The notes: generated by a model from the sequence alone, not told the origin. A stretch of DNA of 64,000 nt from Pontibacter deserti (GCF_023630255.1 NZ_JALPRS010000001.1:186001-250000); one strand, 5' to 3'. Shown: positions 36,631-45,599, counted from the stretch's first letter. Translations and numbers: made by a program.

Positions 36631-37146
36631 TTAGGCTGTAATGTCAGCAGTGACTAGCTGTCTTAATTCCTTTACCCGCTCTTCAAACATCAACGGATCT
36701 CTGCCTTCGCCAAGTATAGCTGCCTTCTTAAAGAGGTCCATCAATTCGTCTTCATGCTGCGCCTTTTTACCTTGTTTTATATCCACGTAGCTAAAGCGCA
36801 TCCATATTACTGACTTGATGCGTTCATTTTTCTTATCAAGCATCAGAGCTTCCATCATAATATCGCTTTCAGTGAACCAGCGCAGGCAGGTGCGTATGGT
36901 AACAGTTTCCATCAGTTTTGCCTCACGCAGAAAAGCCATCTGGCTTGTTGCTACCACCCATGCCTTACCTGCAGTTTGCATATGGCGGTAAATATCAAGG
37001 TTATAGTTATCGCGAAGCTGGTCTTCACGGGCATTCAGAAAATAATCTGTATAGCGGCCATTGTTCAGGTGACCAAACGGGTCACAATCTTCAAAGCGGA
37101 TAAGAGTAGTACTCTCTAAGTACTTAGGAAATGTAGTTTCGTTCAT
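36631..37146 (-). CDS. 4-hydroxybenzoyl-CoA-type acyl-CoA thioesterase
   Basis: A 171-aa hotdog enzyme of the 4HBT group. IRFEDCDPFGHLNNGRYTDYFLNARED carries the conserved D-x-x-GH-x-N active-site signature. It hydrolyses acyl-CoA; the substrate is unknown. Directly upstream on the minus strand is a palindrome AGACCGATTGGTTT (37166-37179) matching the one in front of the adjacent tetR gene, so it is probably repressed by that regulator and induced by a ligand, perhaps an aromatic or fatty acyl compound (inference). Confidence 0.87.
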   Translation of the reverse strand: MNETTFPKYLESTTLIRFEDCDPFGHLNNGRYTDYFLNAREDQLRDNYNLDIYRHMQTAGKAWVVATSQMAFLREAKLMETVTIRTCLRWFTESDIMMEALMLDKKNERIKSVIWMRFSYVDIKQGKKAQHEDELMDLFKKAAILGEGRDPLMFEERVKELRQLVTADITA

Positions 37147-37165
37147 AGTTATGAATTTTAAAAAA

Positions 37166-37179
37166 AGACCGATTGGTTT
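37166..37179. promoter_or_regulatory. probable TetR operator of the thioesterase gene
   Basis: Palindrome ACC-GATT-GGT extended by TTTATTT, 20 bp upstream of ATG 37146. An inverted copy, ACCGATTGGTTTATTT, lies at the same distance upstream of the tetR gene. Confidence 0.65.
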
Positions 37180-37197
37180 ATTTGTAGTTAAAAAATT

Positions 37198-37797
37198 TTA
37201 ATTTTTCATCTCCTGTATCATATGGTGCAGCTGCTTTAATACCGTGTGCAGGTAGTGTGGCTTACCATATGCTTTTGATACCATAACGCCGCCTTCAATC
37301 ATGCTGATGAAAAGAATTGAAAATTGTTCGGCGTTCACTGTAGTTTTAAATTCTCCCTGCTGTATACCTTGCTGTACTATACCTTCCAGGGAGCGGTGCA
37401 TTTTGTTCAGTACTTTTACTACACTGGCACGCAGTAAAGGGTTAGTGTCATCAGCTTCAACAGAGGTGTTCAAAACCGGGCATCCACCAGTTATAGGCGG
37501 TGATATGATATATTTTTTATAAAAGTCAAGTAAGGCTTCGAGTTTGGCTGTAGCAGTAAAATGAGCTTTTATAGTTTGGGAAAGTAACTGAAGTATAATA
37601 GCTGAGGCATGCTTGAAAGCGGCAAGTGCAATTTCCTCTTTGCTCTCAAAGTGACCATAGATGCCACCTTTCGTAAGTCCGGTCGCTGCCATTATATCCT
37701 GTAAGGAAGTACCCGCATAACCGCGCTGATTAAACAGGTGTGCTGCCTGTTCAATAATATACTGTCGGGTGCGTTCGGCTTTAGTTATTGCTACCAT
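37198..37797 (-). CDS. TetR-family transcriptional regulator
   Basis: A 199-aa DNA-binding repressor. The N-terminal helix-turn-helix is clear: KAERTRQYIIEQAAHLFNQRGYAGTSLQDIMAATGLTKGGIYGHFESKEEIALAAF. The C-terminal ligand domain contains PITGGCPVLNTSVEADDTNPLL, seen in AcrR/NemR-like regulators with a conserved cysteine. The frame extends to 37842, but that extension overlaps the operator, so ATG 37797 is chosen. It lies upstream of a thioesterase with a matching operator, implying autoregulation and control of that gene. Confidence 0.9.
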   Translation of the reverse strand: MVAITKAERTRQYIIEQAAHLFNQRGYAGTSLQDIMAATGLTKGGIYGHFESKEEIALAAFKHASAIILQLLSQTIKAHFTATAKLEALLDFYKKYIISPPITGGCPVLNTSVEADDTNPLLRASVVKVLNKMHRSLEGIVQQGIQQGEFKTTVNAEQFSILFISMIEGGVMVSKAYGKPHYLHTVLKQLHHMIQEMKN

Positions 37798-37817
37798 ATA
37801 CAAGAGTACGACAAAAT

Positions 37818-37831
37818 AAACCAATCGGTTT
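37818..37831. promoter_or_regulatory. probable autoregulatory TetR operator
   Basis: Perfect palindrome AAACC-AATC-GGTTT outer arms, 21 bp upstream of the tetR ATG, matching the site at 37166-37179 in inverted orientation over 16 bp. Confidence 0.65.
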
Positions 37832-37886
37832 GTGGATTCCAAATTTTATCCGTTAGTCTAGAAATTTAAAGTATAACCTGGATCTG

Positions 37887-38819
37887 CTACCAGTCTGGTT
37901 TGCTTTTATCTTTCTTTCTGATGGCCTTTTTAGGGAGTTGTTGCAGGTATTGGAGTTCTGCATCGCGCATGGCATTAAGCAGCACGCGTGCTTTTTCGGC
38001 ACTGATTTTTACTTGTTGGCGTTCGGCCTGTGTCTGGGCATGGCTGTCATCTGCAGCTGCATTTTCTGTGCTTCCGCGCTTGTTTTGCTGGTCAGGATCG
38101 AACTGGTTATTTAGTTGCTGCCCTTCGATGTTGCCTTTTTCGTTGCCGGCTGCCTGTTCCTTATCTTTCTGCTGAGACTGGTTGCCTTTACCGCCCTGGT
38201 TTTGTTCCTGGCCCGCCGGGTCTGGCTGTGGCTGGTCTATTTCTTCTTCGTTGGTGCCGTTTGCATCAGGTTTCTGCTTCGGCTGTGGTTCCTGCTCCTC
38301 ATCCGAAGAAGGCGGCATTTGTTCGTCTAATTCTTCGTTATGCGGTGTTTCAGGTTCCTGTTTTGGCTGTTCTGCTTTTTCAGGATGAAGTATAAGGTAC
38401 TTTTTCAGTAACTCGTAATTGTAGCGGGCTACTTCATTTTCGGGGTTGGCTATGAGTGCGTTTCTATAAAGAGCTAATGCATGCGCATATTTTTTCCCGT
38501 CAGCAGCAATGTTACCCAACTGTAAATTTACAATAGAGCGGATATGGTCGGATGCGTGGTCGGCGAGCAGGCGGTATTGGTTCTGGGCTTCGGTCATCAG
38601 ACCCGCTTTAAAATAAGCGTGCGCAAGATTCAAACTCAACTGATCATCCTGTACCTCCAGATCTTCCAGTAAGTACTCGTACGCTGTAATTGCTTCTGCA
38701 TATTTTTCCTGTTCATAGGCTTTTGCTGCGCGGTCTGCATAGTCATTTATCCGGGATATGGTCTTTAGGCCTGCCCCCGGTATACTCAGGAAAAGAAGTA
38801 TAGCTATCCAGGTTTTCAA
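37887..38819 (-). CDS. batC: BatC-like tetratricopeptide protein
   Basis: A 310-aa protein with an N-terminal hydrophobic signal (IAILLFLSIPGAG), three TPR-like helix pairs to about 145 (AAKAYEQEKYAEAITAYEYLL; HALALYRNALIANPENEVARYNYELL), then a long acidic and Gln/Pro-rich low-complexity region (150-265) and a basic C-terminus. This layout matches BatC of the Bat aerotolerance cluster. Its ATG overlaps the batB stop by 4 bases, so the two are translationally coupled. batA, batD and batE are not in this window, at least not adjacent downstream. Confidence 0.85.
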   Translation of the reverse strand: MKTWIAILLFLSIPGAGLKTISRINDYADRAAKAYEQEKYAEAITAYEYLLEDLEVQDDQLSLNLAHAYFKAGLMTEAQNQYRLLADHASDHIRSIVNLQLGNIAADGKKYAHALALYRNALIANPENEVARYNYELLKKYLILHPEKAEQPKQEPETPHNEELDEQMPPSSDEEQEPQPKQKPDANGTNEEEIDQPQPDPAGQEQNQGGKGNQSQQKDKEQAAGNEKGNIEGQQLNNQFDPDQQNKRGSTENAAADDSHAQTQAERQQVKISAEKARVLLNAMRDAELQYLQQLPKKAIRKKDKSKPDW

Positions 38820-39787
38820 ATCCGAACGATCTTTATAGTTAACAAAGCATCCAGCAGGATCAGGACAAGCGCCAGCGCCAGCGGGTAAACATACTTATTG
38901 GCGGTTACATCTATCGTTTTACTCTCGCGCAGTTCGCCTTCTATATTATTAATGGCACTCACCAGTTTGCTGATCTCGCTAATGCGGTCATTTACTTCAA
39001 AGTACTGTCCGTTGGTGAGTTCAGCCAGCTTTACCAGTGGCTCAGGTTGTAACTTTGTAATTACAACATTGCCGTCGTTGTCGTGTTTAAACCCATTGCC
39101 CTGTGGTATGCGGCTGCCCTCTGTGGTGCCAACACCCAGGGTAAATACCCGAATGTTCTGTTCCCGGAGCTGCTCAGCCAATTGTTCTACATCATCACCA
39201 AAGTCTTCTCCATCGCTGATGAGTACAAGTACACGCGCCTTTTGTTCTGCAGCAGGGCTATTCCCCAACTGTCCGAACTTATCAAGAGCCAGTTTCAGTA
39301 CAGGTTCGTAATCAGTTCCGGTGTTTGGTAGCAGGCGTGTATAAAGCGTGCGGGTGTAAAGTTGCAGAGCATTCTGGTCGTAAGTTAATGGGCTTTGTAT
39401 GTAAGCATCGTCCCCAAACACAATTAACCCGATACGATCAGAATTAAATCTTGTGATAAGTCGCTCAACTTCTTGTTTGGTTTTCTCGAGGCGTGATGGC
39501 TGCACATCTGTTGCGTTCATAGACGCCGAAAGGTCAATGGCTATATAAAGATCCTTGCCTATTGTTTTGATCTCTTTTTTCATGGCCCCGAAAGATGGAC
39601 CAAGTATAGCAATAACTATTAGTATAAGGTAGAGGTGGCGCAGTACAAATTTTACCCAAACACCATGCGGCCGCTGCCCGAAAAATTCTGCTACGCGCTT
39701 TACACGCCACAGGTAGCCGATGTAGAGCCCTAAAAAGAGCACACCGAACAAGATCTCGAGCAGGGTGATGGTTTGATACCAGGTCAT
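38816..39787 (-). CDS. batB: BatB-like von Willebrand factor A membrane protein
   Basis: A 323-aa inner-membrane protein with two N-terminal helices, a VWA domain and a C-terminal helix (YVYPLALALVLILLDALL). The metal-ion-dependent adhesion site is intact: DLSAS (Asp85, Ser87, Ser89), later TGTDYEP and VLISDGEDFGDD. Bat proteins are implicated in stress tolerance in Bacteroides, with a mechanism that is not settled. It overlaps batC by 4 bases. In many relatives batA precedes batB and a MoxR ATPase lies nearby; neither is seen here. Confidence 0.9.
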   Translation of the reverse strand: MTWYQTITLLEILFGVLFLGLYIGYLWRVKRVAEFFGQRPHGVWVKFVLRHLYLILIVIAILGPSFGAMKKEIKTIGKDLYIAIDLSASMNATDVQPSRLEKTKQEVERLITRFNSDRIGLIVFGDDAYIQSPLTYDQNALQLYTRTLYTRLLPNTGTDYEPVLKLALDKFGQLGNSPAAEQKARVLVLISDGEDFGDDVEQLAEQLREQNIRVFTLGVGTTEGSRIPQGNGFKHDNDGNVVITKLQPEPLVKLAELTNGQYFEVNDRISEISKLVSAINNIEGELRESKTIDVTANKYVYPLALALVLILLDALLTIKIVRI

Positions 39788-40104
39788 AGATAACTTAAAG
39801 AGCAGCTTGTACTTTATATTTTACCTGAAAGTATAGCCTAGCCAGTTACAAAGATAATAATTAAAGCAGCCCTTGGCTATGTGATTTTAGCTCCTGAAAC
39901 ACGTAGCCTGAAAATTTTTATAGTTATATATAAAAAAGTTTTGGAATAGGAGTGTGAGCAGTGGATTTAGTATCAATAACTTAAGGTAGTTTACTGCTAT
40001 TAATTGAAAAAAAAGCAATAAAAAGGTGGCTGAAATTTAGCAGGAGCTATTGCGCCATCATAAAGTTTTTGTAAGTTTGCATACTCTTTAGCAGAAAGAG
40101 GCCC
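39788..40104. other. intergenic region before tRNA cluster
   Basis: No protein gene. It contains the tRNA-Ser promoter at 40050-40079; the rest is AT-rich with nothing else recognised. Confidence 0.4.
40050..40079 (+). promoter_or_regulatory. tRNA-Ser promoter (TTG-N19-TAAGTTTG)
   Basis: TTG at 40050-40052 and TAAGTTTG at 40072-40079 with 19-bp spacing match the Bacteroidota consensus. Transcription would begin about 20 bases before the tRNA. Confidence 0.65.
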
Positions 40105-40191
40105 GGAGGGGTGGGTGAGTGGCTGAAACCAGCAGTTTGCTAAACTGCCGTACTGGTAACGGTACCGGGGGTTCGAATCCCCCCTCCTCCG
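40105..40191 (+). tRNA. tRNA-Ser (anticodon GCT)
   Basis: An 87-nt class II tRNA. Acceptor arms GGAGGGG/CTCCTCC pair with one G-U; anticodon loop TTGCTAA; long variable arm formed by CCGTACTGGTAACGGTACCGG region; T-loop TTCGAAT. CCA is not encoded. Confidence 0.95.
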
Positions 40192-40215
40192 CAAGCGAAA
40201 ATTTTTTAAAAATGT

Positions 40216-40246
40216 TTTGACAGTTTAAAAACTTCGCTTACTTTTG
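40216..40246 (+). promoter_or_regulatory. tRNA-Pro promoter (TTTG-N19-TACTTTTG)
   Basis: TTTG at 40216-40219 and TACTTTTG at 40239-40246, spaced by exactly 19 bp, form a textbook Bacteroidota promoter about 55 bp before the tRNA. Confidence 0.7.
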
Positions 40247-40301
40247 CACCGCGTTCAACAATAACAGCGACACAATCGCTTCCGGAGTTGAAAGCATAGT
40301 T

Positions 40302-40375
40302 CGGGGTGTAGCGTAGCCCGGTATCGCGCCACATTTGGGATGTGGAGGTCGTAGGTTCGAATCCTGCCACCCCGA
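40302..40375 (+). tRNA. tRNA-Pro (anticodon TGG)
   Basis: 74 nt. Acceptor CGGGGTG/CACCCCG is perfectly paired; anticodon stem CCACA/TGTGG with loop TTTGGGA; T-loop TTCGAAT. CCA is not encoded. A terminator follows within 3 bases. Confidence 0.95.
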
Positions 40376-40377
40376 CA

Positions 40378-40407
40378 AAAAATTTCGGAAGAGATTCCGA
40401 AATTTTT
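40378..40407 (+). terminator. 13-bp hairpin terminator after tRNA-Pro
   Basis: AAAAATTTCGGAA pairs with TTCCGAAATTTTT around GAGA. It separates the tRNA-Pro transcript from tRNA-Arg, which must then have its own promoter; a 15-nt palindrome ACAGTAAATTACTGT lies at 40420-40434 just before it. Confidence 0.75.
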
Positions 40408-40440
40408 CATTTATAGGAGACAGTAAATTACTGTAGCCAT

Positions 40441-40514
40441 GGTCTCGTAGCTCAGCTGGATAGAGCAACTGCCTTCTAAGCAGTAGGTCTTTGGTTCGAA
40501 TCCAAACGGGATCA
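40441..40514 (+). tRNA. tRNA-Arg (anticodon TCT), insertion site of the island
   Basis: 74 nt. Acceptor GGTCTCG/CGGGATC pairs with two G-U; anticodon loop CTTCTAA; T-loop TTCGAAT. The sequence from 40470 to the 3' end and two bases beyond is duplicated exactly at 58579-58625, marking it as the attachment site of a mobile element. The gene remains intact. Confidence 0.95.
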
Positions 40515-40516
40515 CT
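40470..40516 (+). repeat. attL: 47-bp direct repeat in tRNA-Arg
   Basis: Identical over 47 bp to 58579-58625; the flanking bases differ on both sides. It covers the anticodon loop through the 3' end of the tRNA. Confidence 0.92.
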
Positions 40517-40524
40517 TTAAAATC

Positions 40525-40562
40525 AAGCACTTATAAGTCTAATCTTATAGGTGCTTTTTTTA
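40525..40562 (+). terminator. element-borne terminator after tRNA-Arg
   Basis: AAGCACTTATAAG (40525-40537) pairs with 40544-40556 (one G-U) and is followed by seven T. It replaces the original tRNA terminator, which now lies beyond attR at 58626-58662. Confidence 0.75.
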
Positions 40563-40572
40563 TGTGCACACA

Positions 40573-40620
40573 ATTTGCACATTATTTGTCTGTAATGAAC
40601 TCATTGCTACTTGTGCAAAT
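40573..40620. promoter_or_regulatory. left-end integrase arm-type sites
   Basis: ATTTGCACA (40573-40581) and its complement TGTGCAAAT (40612-40620), 30 bp apart. The same 9-mer occurs as an inverted pair near the other end (58428-58436, 58454-58462). CACACAATTTGCACA is shared by both ends over 15 bp. The remaining sequence to 40890 shows no gene. Confidence 0.5.
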
Positions 40621-40890
40621 GTTATTCTTACCAGTTTCAGACAACTGTAAATCTCTCCTTTTAATGAGATTGCCTTCCTATCATAACATGAGCGTTTTCA
40701 TGTTTACCAGTTAGCAGAAGCCGAATGTGGTGCTCCCTTGCTTGGTGAATAGTTTAGAATTAATAGTAAATTTAAGTCAATGCTTTTAGAGGGCATGGTT
40801 AAAGTCTAACTAATCTGACATGGTCATAAATAAAGCTCTCTTAAAGGTCAATTAAATAGAAAACTTACATAGCACATTAATCAACACTGC

Positions 40891-43800
40891 ATGACTGGTT
40901 TTATAGCAGAAACAATTGTAGCATATGCTATTGGTAAAGGTCTTGATATCGCACTTGCCAACCGCGAAGATTTTAAGCAAAGACTCAATAAAATCATAGA
41001 AGCTTCAATAGATGAGTATGTAGAAAGGTATCATATAAATGAGCCTAAAGGCAAGTATGCATTCTTTAGATCTCAGCTCTTCATGGAAGAGGTGTTGAAA
41101 TTCAGGCTTTTCAAGAGAGATGGGTATAAGATTGATCAAGCGAAACTTGAGAGGGAATTGTCCAAGTTCCAAGACTTTATAAGTCCATCAGAGGAAGAGT
41201 TGGGCAACTTTATGCAGGTGTTTGATTCTAGGGTTAATGCAGACGAAAAGCTAAAATTGCTTGAAATAGAAACCTTCTATAAAGAGGAGGTTTTTGAAAT
41301 TACTCAAAAGTTGAACCGTGTTCTGCATTATTTAGAGACATCAGTAAAGGAAACGATTAACCTGTTAGAGGGAGAATATGAGCGAGAATTGAACGAATGT
41401 TTAGAGGATATACATTCTTTTAAACCTGAATCTGCACTAAAGAGAATTGAAGGGATTCAAGCACAAGTTAATAATAACGCTAGACATGTGGGTGACCGGT
41501 TAAAAGCTAATTTATATCACTTGAAAGCTATTTGCCTTGGGCTTCTGCAGGAAACTGAGAAAGCGAATGAAAATATCCTGAAGTCTTTCAGGTTGGCCCC
41601 TTATAACGAGGTGTATTTACAGAAAGCCTGCTATACCTATTATATAATTGGAGATAGGAAGTACGAGACATTAGTTAGTAAACTAGAGATTGTTGAGGAA
41701 TATAGTCCATTTTTATGGGCAGTAAAAACGCTGCAGCATAAAAGAGATGCTCTGGCTTTTGTTGAACAGGAGGTTCCTGAGATTGTTAAAAATAAGATCG
41801 ATTATAAGAGGTTGGTTTTTTACCACCTGATGAATGCTTCAAATCAGGAATTATCCAGAGTATTAAAAGCCTTAAGAGAGGAAGAGAATGGAGAGTTACC
41901 TGAGACGATAACCTATGAAAGCTTTAGATATTGGGTTTTAAAGCTTAATGTAGCCTACGGGAACTACATGCGCAATACCCCTATCATGCTGAATGAAGGA
42001 GCTGGCGTCACAGAAGAGGGGCTATTCGTCTATAAGCTTGCTGAGAAGATTCTCGAGGTAATAAAGGGTAGTGAGGTATTTGAAAAGTTTACAGAAGTCG
42101 AGTTTATTTATTATTGGCTTGAGTTTGAACTCTACGAAACACCTAACACAATCGACAAACTGAGACGGTCGTTTAAGCGGCAATCTGTACAAAGAAATGA
42201 CTTCACTTTACTTTTTGCTAACGCTCTTTTTAAAAGTGGGTGCTTGGATGAAGCTTTAGATGTTATCAATACTTATAAAGGAGAGCCGGACAAGTATCTT
42301 CTATCCTTAAAGGCTTTCTGTTTGTTCTTTAAGGATGATATCATAGGCTATCAAACTGAGGTAGAGAAGTACCTAGAATCTCTTGATAGCATTAATGAGC
42401 ACAACATTATAGAAACATTGAATGTAGTTTCTCCTTTCAAGTCGGATGCTCATAATTGGAACAGAATTCACGAAATACTAGATCAAAAGCATTTTTCTAA
42501 CAAGGACTATCAAACTCTGTTAAATCTTTTTCTCTTTCGTACAAAAGCAGAACCACTTAACCAGGAAAGGCTTGACCAGTTGGAAGGGTTGAAAGAGACT
42601 TTTTCAGATGAACATGGAATTTGCTATGGTCTGGCGTTAATTTATTTCAGTTGTGGTGAGTATAAGCAGGGAGTTGAATTGCTTGCATCCTATGTAAATG
42701 AAGACAAGCCATCAAGGGATCTGCTGCTTTACATTAATGGCCTTGATACTTTAAAGGATCAAGGCCAGTTAACTTTACTAAGGCTACTTAAGAAGTGGAG
42801 AGAAGAGTTTCCGTATAATGATGTCTTGCTGCGCAGAGAGATCGAGATAAGAAGATACCTAAATGATTGGTTAGAAATACAGAAGATTGCAGCCTATGGG
42901 TTAACAATGCATGCACTTGATGAGAGCTATTGGACAGCGTATATCTTATCTCTTGATAGAAACGGGAATGAAGATGCTATAGAAGAGGCCGTCGATAAGG
43001 TGAAAGGATTAACCTTCAGATCAACTCCCAACGCCATGCTAGTTGCAGGCGTGTTGAATAGAAGAGGCCACTATAAAGAGGCTCTCGATATTGTTTACGC
43101 GAAGGCGATCAATCAGCTAGATAGTGTTGCCCGGCAAAACTATTTTGCGCTCTTACTTCGACTACCTGAGAATCTTTTAGCAGCATATGATACTGTAGAA
43201 GAGGAGCGATATGTTAGATATCAGATAGACGGTAAGGAGCAAATTGTTTTCGTTAACGAAGAGTCTTTAACCCAAAACCCTATAGTCAAAGAATCTCTGC
43301 ACAGGAAGGGAAATGAGGTTTTTACAGTTACAACTGGATTTTCACGGAGGCTCCAAAATGTAAAAATTCTCCGGGTAATGAATAAATACTTGGCACTTCA
43401 TGATGAAATTCTACTAGAGGCGAGAGATAATCCTATAAGCAACCTGCAACTAGAATCTATAAACTATAAAACAGATGATATAAAAGATTTCGAAAGAACT
43501 TTTGTAGAAATGTTCGGCGCGCAGGAACATGAAAGACAAAAGCGCACGGATGAGAACCTGAAGAATTACTATGATTTTAACCTGTCTTTCTCTGAATTGG
43601 TTATCGGTAATTTCAACAGTGATTATATAGGGGCTTATTATTTTATTACTTCAAAGGCAGGAAACGGGCTGGTAGTGACACCAATCAGGTATTATGAGCA
43701 AAAAGTAGATATTGAAACTTCAACTATAGTAGTAGACTTCACAACAGGGCTGCTTTTATATGAGCTGTCTAAGGAAGTAAAAATAGAAATAGGGGCTTTT

Positions 43801-44607
43801 GTAATCAGTAATTCCTTTATAAGTATCATTGATAATGAAATCCTAAAAGCTAAGCACGAGCCAAAATCTAAGATATCTTTGTCTGTTATAAATGGTAAAG
43901 TCGTTCCTCATTTTTTGCCTGAGGATTATAATAGTAAAAGGCTTGCTCTTTTAGAGGAGTTTAAATTATGGGTGAATGAACACGCAAGAGTTGAGGTGCC
44001 TGAGGAGAAGTTGGACGCTGCAAGAAAATTGTATGAGCAAAAGGAAGTAAACAAAGTCTTAGAGCATTGTATTGATAACGTAACACTTGCCCAAAGGGAG
44101 GGTCACATATTATTATCTGACGATTCACTTAATTTTAAATTGTTATCACCACTTTCAGGAAAGATTATAAGTTCGGAATACTTTCTAATAAATGCCTATC
44201 CTAATAATCAAAACGAGATTTATGAGTTTTTACTGCAAAGGAAGTTTAGAGGAATATCTTTAACTACAGAACATTTACGCTTAGCTTATTTTAATCAGCA
44301 TAAACCGGGGAAACAACACCTTTATAATGCAGCTCTCCTTAATTTATCTCTAAAGATTAATTTTAGCTTAGATCTTGTTACCGTCTGTATTCTCTTCCTA
44401 AAGCAATTGGCACTCAATGCTAGCATCTCTGATGAGAAATATAGGATGGATGCAGCTAACTTATTTTTACATTTATTAAAAGGTAACACAACTCTTACCA
44501 TAGGAACACTTCTTACAGATACCATTCAGAAAGAATTTCATCTTTTGCCAAAGCATTTGCTTATTACCTTAAAGGCGCTTGAGGATGCTGTGGCAATATT
44601 TGATTAA
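40891..44607 (+). CDS. large TPR / GreA-B-C-like / PIN-like protein, candidate conflict-system effector
   Basis: A 1238-aa soluble protein. Residues 1-50 contain a small-residue-rich helix (IVAYAIGKGLDIALA). About 180-760 is a long array of TPR-like helix pairs (YGLALIYFSCGEYKQGVELLASYV; GVLNRRGHYKEALDIVYAKA). About 770-832 resembles the C-terminal domain of GreA/GreB (NPIVKESLHRKGNEVFTVTT, then strands). About 945-1120 looks like a PIN nuclease: VVDFTTGLLLYEL (Asp949), later GHILLSDDSLNFKL (Asp1077/1078). I recall a TPR-GreAB-C-PIN family predicted to act in prokaryotic conflict systems; the assignment is from memory. First gene of the element, own direction. Confidence 0.75.
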   Translation: MTGFIAETIVAYAIGKGLDIALANREDFKQRLNKIIEASIDEYVERYHINEPKGKYAFFRSQLFMEEVLKFRLFKRDGYKIDQAKLERELSKFQDFISPSEEELGNFMQVFDSRVNADEKLKLLEIETFYKEEVFEITQKLNRVLHYLETSVKETINLLEGEYERELNECLEDIHSFKPESALKRIEGIQAQVNNNARHVGDRLKANLYHLKAICLGLLQETEKANENILKSFRLAPYNEVYLQKACYTYYIIGDRKYETLVSKLEIVEEYSPFLWAVKTLQHKRDALAFVEQEVPEIVKNKIDYKRLVFYHLMNASNQELSRVLKALREEENGELPETITYESFRYWVLKLNVAYGNYMRNTPIMLNEGAGVTEEGLFVYKLAEKILEVIKGSEVFEKFTEVEFIYYWLEFELYETPNTIDKLRRSFKRQSVQRNDFTLLFANALFKSGCLDEALDVINTYKGEPDKYLLSLKAFCLFFKDDIIGYQTEVEKYLESLDSINEHNIIETLNVVSPFKSDAHNWNRIHEILDQKHFSNKDYQTLLNLFLFRTKAEPLNQERLDQLEGLKETFSDEHGICYGLALIYFSCGEYKQGVELLASYVNEDKPSRDLLLYINGLDTLKDQGQLTLLRLLKKWREEFPYNDVLLRREIEIRRYLNDWLEIQKIAAYGLTMHALDESYWTAYILSLDRNGNEDAIEEAVDKVKGLTFRSTPNAMLVAGVLNRRGHYKEALDIVYAKAINQLDSVARQNYFALLLRLPENLLAAYDTVEEERYVRYQIDGKEQIVFVNEESLTQNPIVKESLHRKGNEVFTVTTGFSRRLQNVKILRVMNKYLALHDEILLEARDNPISNLQLESINYKTDDIKDFERTFVEMFGAQEHERQKRTDENLKNYYDFNLSFSELVIGNFNSDYIGAYYFITSKAGNGLVVTPIRYYEQKVDIETSTIVVDFTTGLLLYELSKEVKIEIGAFVISNSFISIIDNEILKAKHEPKSKISLSVINGKVVPHFLPEDYNSKRLALLEEFKLWVNEHARVEVPEEKLDAARKLYEQKEVNKVLEHCIDNVTLAQREGHILLSDDSLNFKLLSPLSGKIISSEYFLINAYPNNQNEIYEFLLQRKFRGISLTTEHLRLAYFNQHKPGKQHLYNAALLNLSLKINFSLDLVTVCILFLKQLALNASISDEKYRMDAANLFLHLLKGNTTLTIGTLLTDTIQKEFHLLPKHLLITLKALEDAVAIFD

Positions 44608-44897
44608 ATAGTTTATCATCCTCCTGAAATAACTAGTGTTATCTTGCTAATTAATAGAGCATATGAAATATAAAAGTACATAAAGAAAGAGCTATCTGTA
44701 TTATAAATCCAGCCCATCTTGAATAATATGATATTACTCTAAAAACTTATAATAAGCACAATAACATATTTGATATTCAAACTATAAAGCCACAATGTGG
44801 GGTTTAATGCTTCTTAAGATTTGTTTCATAAATCAAATATTTAATTTTACTAATATAGATTTAGTATTATATATCCTGTATTGCAACAAAAAAATGT

Positions 44898-45359
44898 ATG
44901 AAACAGTTAAACTTGATTTGTCTTTTATTTTCTACCCTCCTAATACTGTCTTGCGATAAGGACGAACCGCAGCCGGCATTAACAGAAGAAGAAATGGTTA
45001 TTGGAAACTGGCAGCGAACCGGTTTTCGGCGTGAGATATATGATGTCAACGGAGGGTTAGTCGGTGATGAATATTATGCTGATACAGAGTTCACAATAAC
45101 TTATACAAAGGATAAATATACTTTGAGTAGCCGTGGTCATGTTGAAACGGGCACTTATGATTTTAAAGTTGATCAAGACACCCGCTACTTACAACTAGAA
45201 GAAATAAATAATACCATAAGTAGGACATTATTCATTGATAGTGTTTCCAGATCAAAACTGGATTTCCATTATACTATAGATCAATACTCTAATTATGGAG
45301 AACCAGTATATATAGGAAGAACTGTATACTATGAGTTTTATAAAAAGAAAAATAGATAA
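44898..45359 (+). CDS. lipocalin-like lipoprotein
   Basis: A 153-aa lipoprotein with signal LICLLFSTLLILSC (Cys19). The mature sequence begins with an acidic linker, then IGNWQRTGFRREIYDV, the G-x-W start typical of lipocalin-like domains, followed by alternating beta strands (FTITYTKDKYTLSSRGHVETGTYDF). It probably sits in the outer membrane or periplasm. Ligand unknown. Cargo of the mobile element; AT-rich like its neighbours. The 290-bp gap before it (44608-44897) is AT-rich with nothing recognised. Confidence 0.7.
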   Translation: MKQLNLICLLFSTLLILSCDKDEPQPALTEEEMVIGNWQRTGFRREIYDVNGGLVGDEYYADTEFTITYTKDKYTLSSRGHVETGTYDFKVDQDTRYLQLEEINNTISRTLFIDSVSRSKLDFHYTIDQYSNYGEPVYIGRTVYYEFYKKKNR

Positions 45360-45389
45360 GCGGCGTAGTAAGCAGTGTAATAAGAATTT

Positions 45390-45599
45390 ATGAGAAAGTT
45401 TTGCAGCATAAATAGAGCCGAGCAATCAATGTTAATTCAAGGTCTTGAAGCTCTTTTAGAAGACTATACTTATCAAATTGAGATCAGTAAAGACAGAGAT
45501 GCTATTGAGAGGTATGAGTTTTTGCAGGACAAAGCTTTAGAACTGTATAATAAACTTGAAGACAGAGAGATTACTGACATAAGGATTGAAGAAATTTGA
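45390..45599 (+). CDS. small helical protein of unknown function (69 aa)
   Basis: Starts MRKFCSINRAEQSMLIQGLEA and is mostly charged helix (DRDAIERYEFLQDKALELYNKLEDREI), possibly a coiled coil. No signal peptide. It is followed after 6 bases by a second small ORF in the same direction, then a terminator; the pair likely forms a small operon. Not recognised. Confidence 0.55.
   Translation: MRKFCSINRAEQSMLIQGLEALLEDYTYQIEISKDRDAIERYEFLQDKALELYNKLEDREITDIRIEEI

Noticed and set aside
40000..40468. Leftward 64- and 76-aa frames with DSNLRP/DSNPRY-like strings
   Set aside because: Well-known artefacts of reading tRNA genes in antisense; they cover tRNA-Ser, tRNA-Pro and part of tRNA-Arg.
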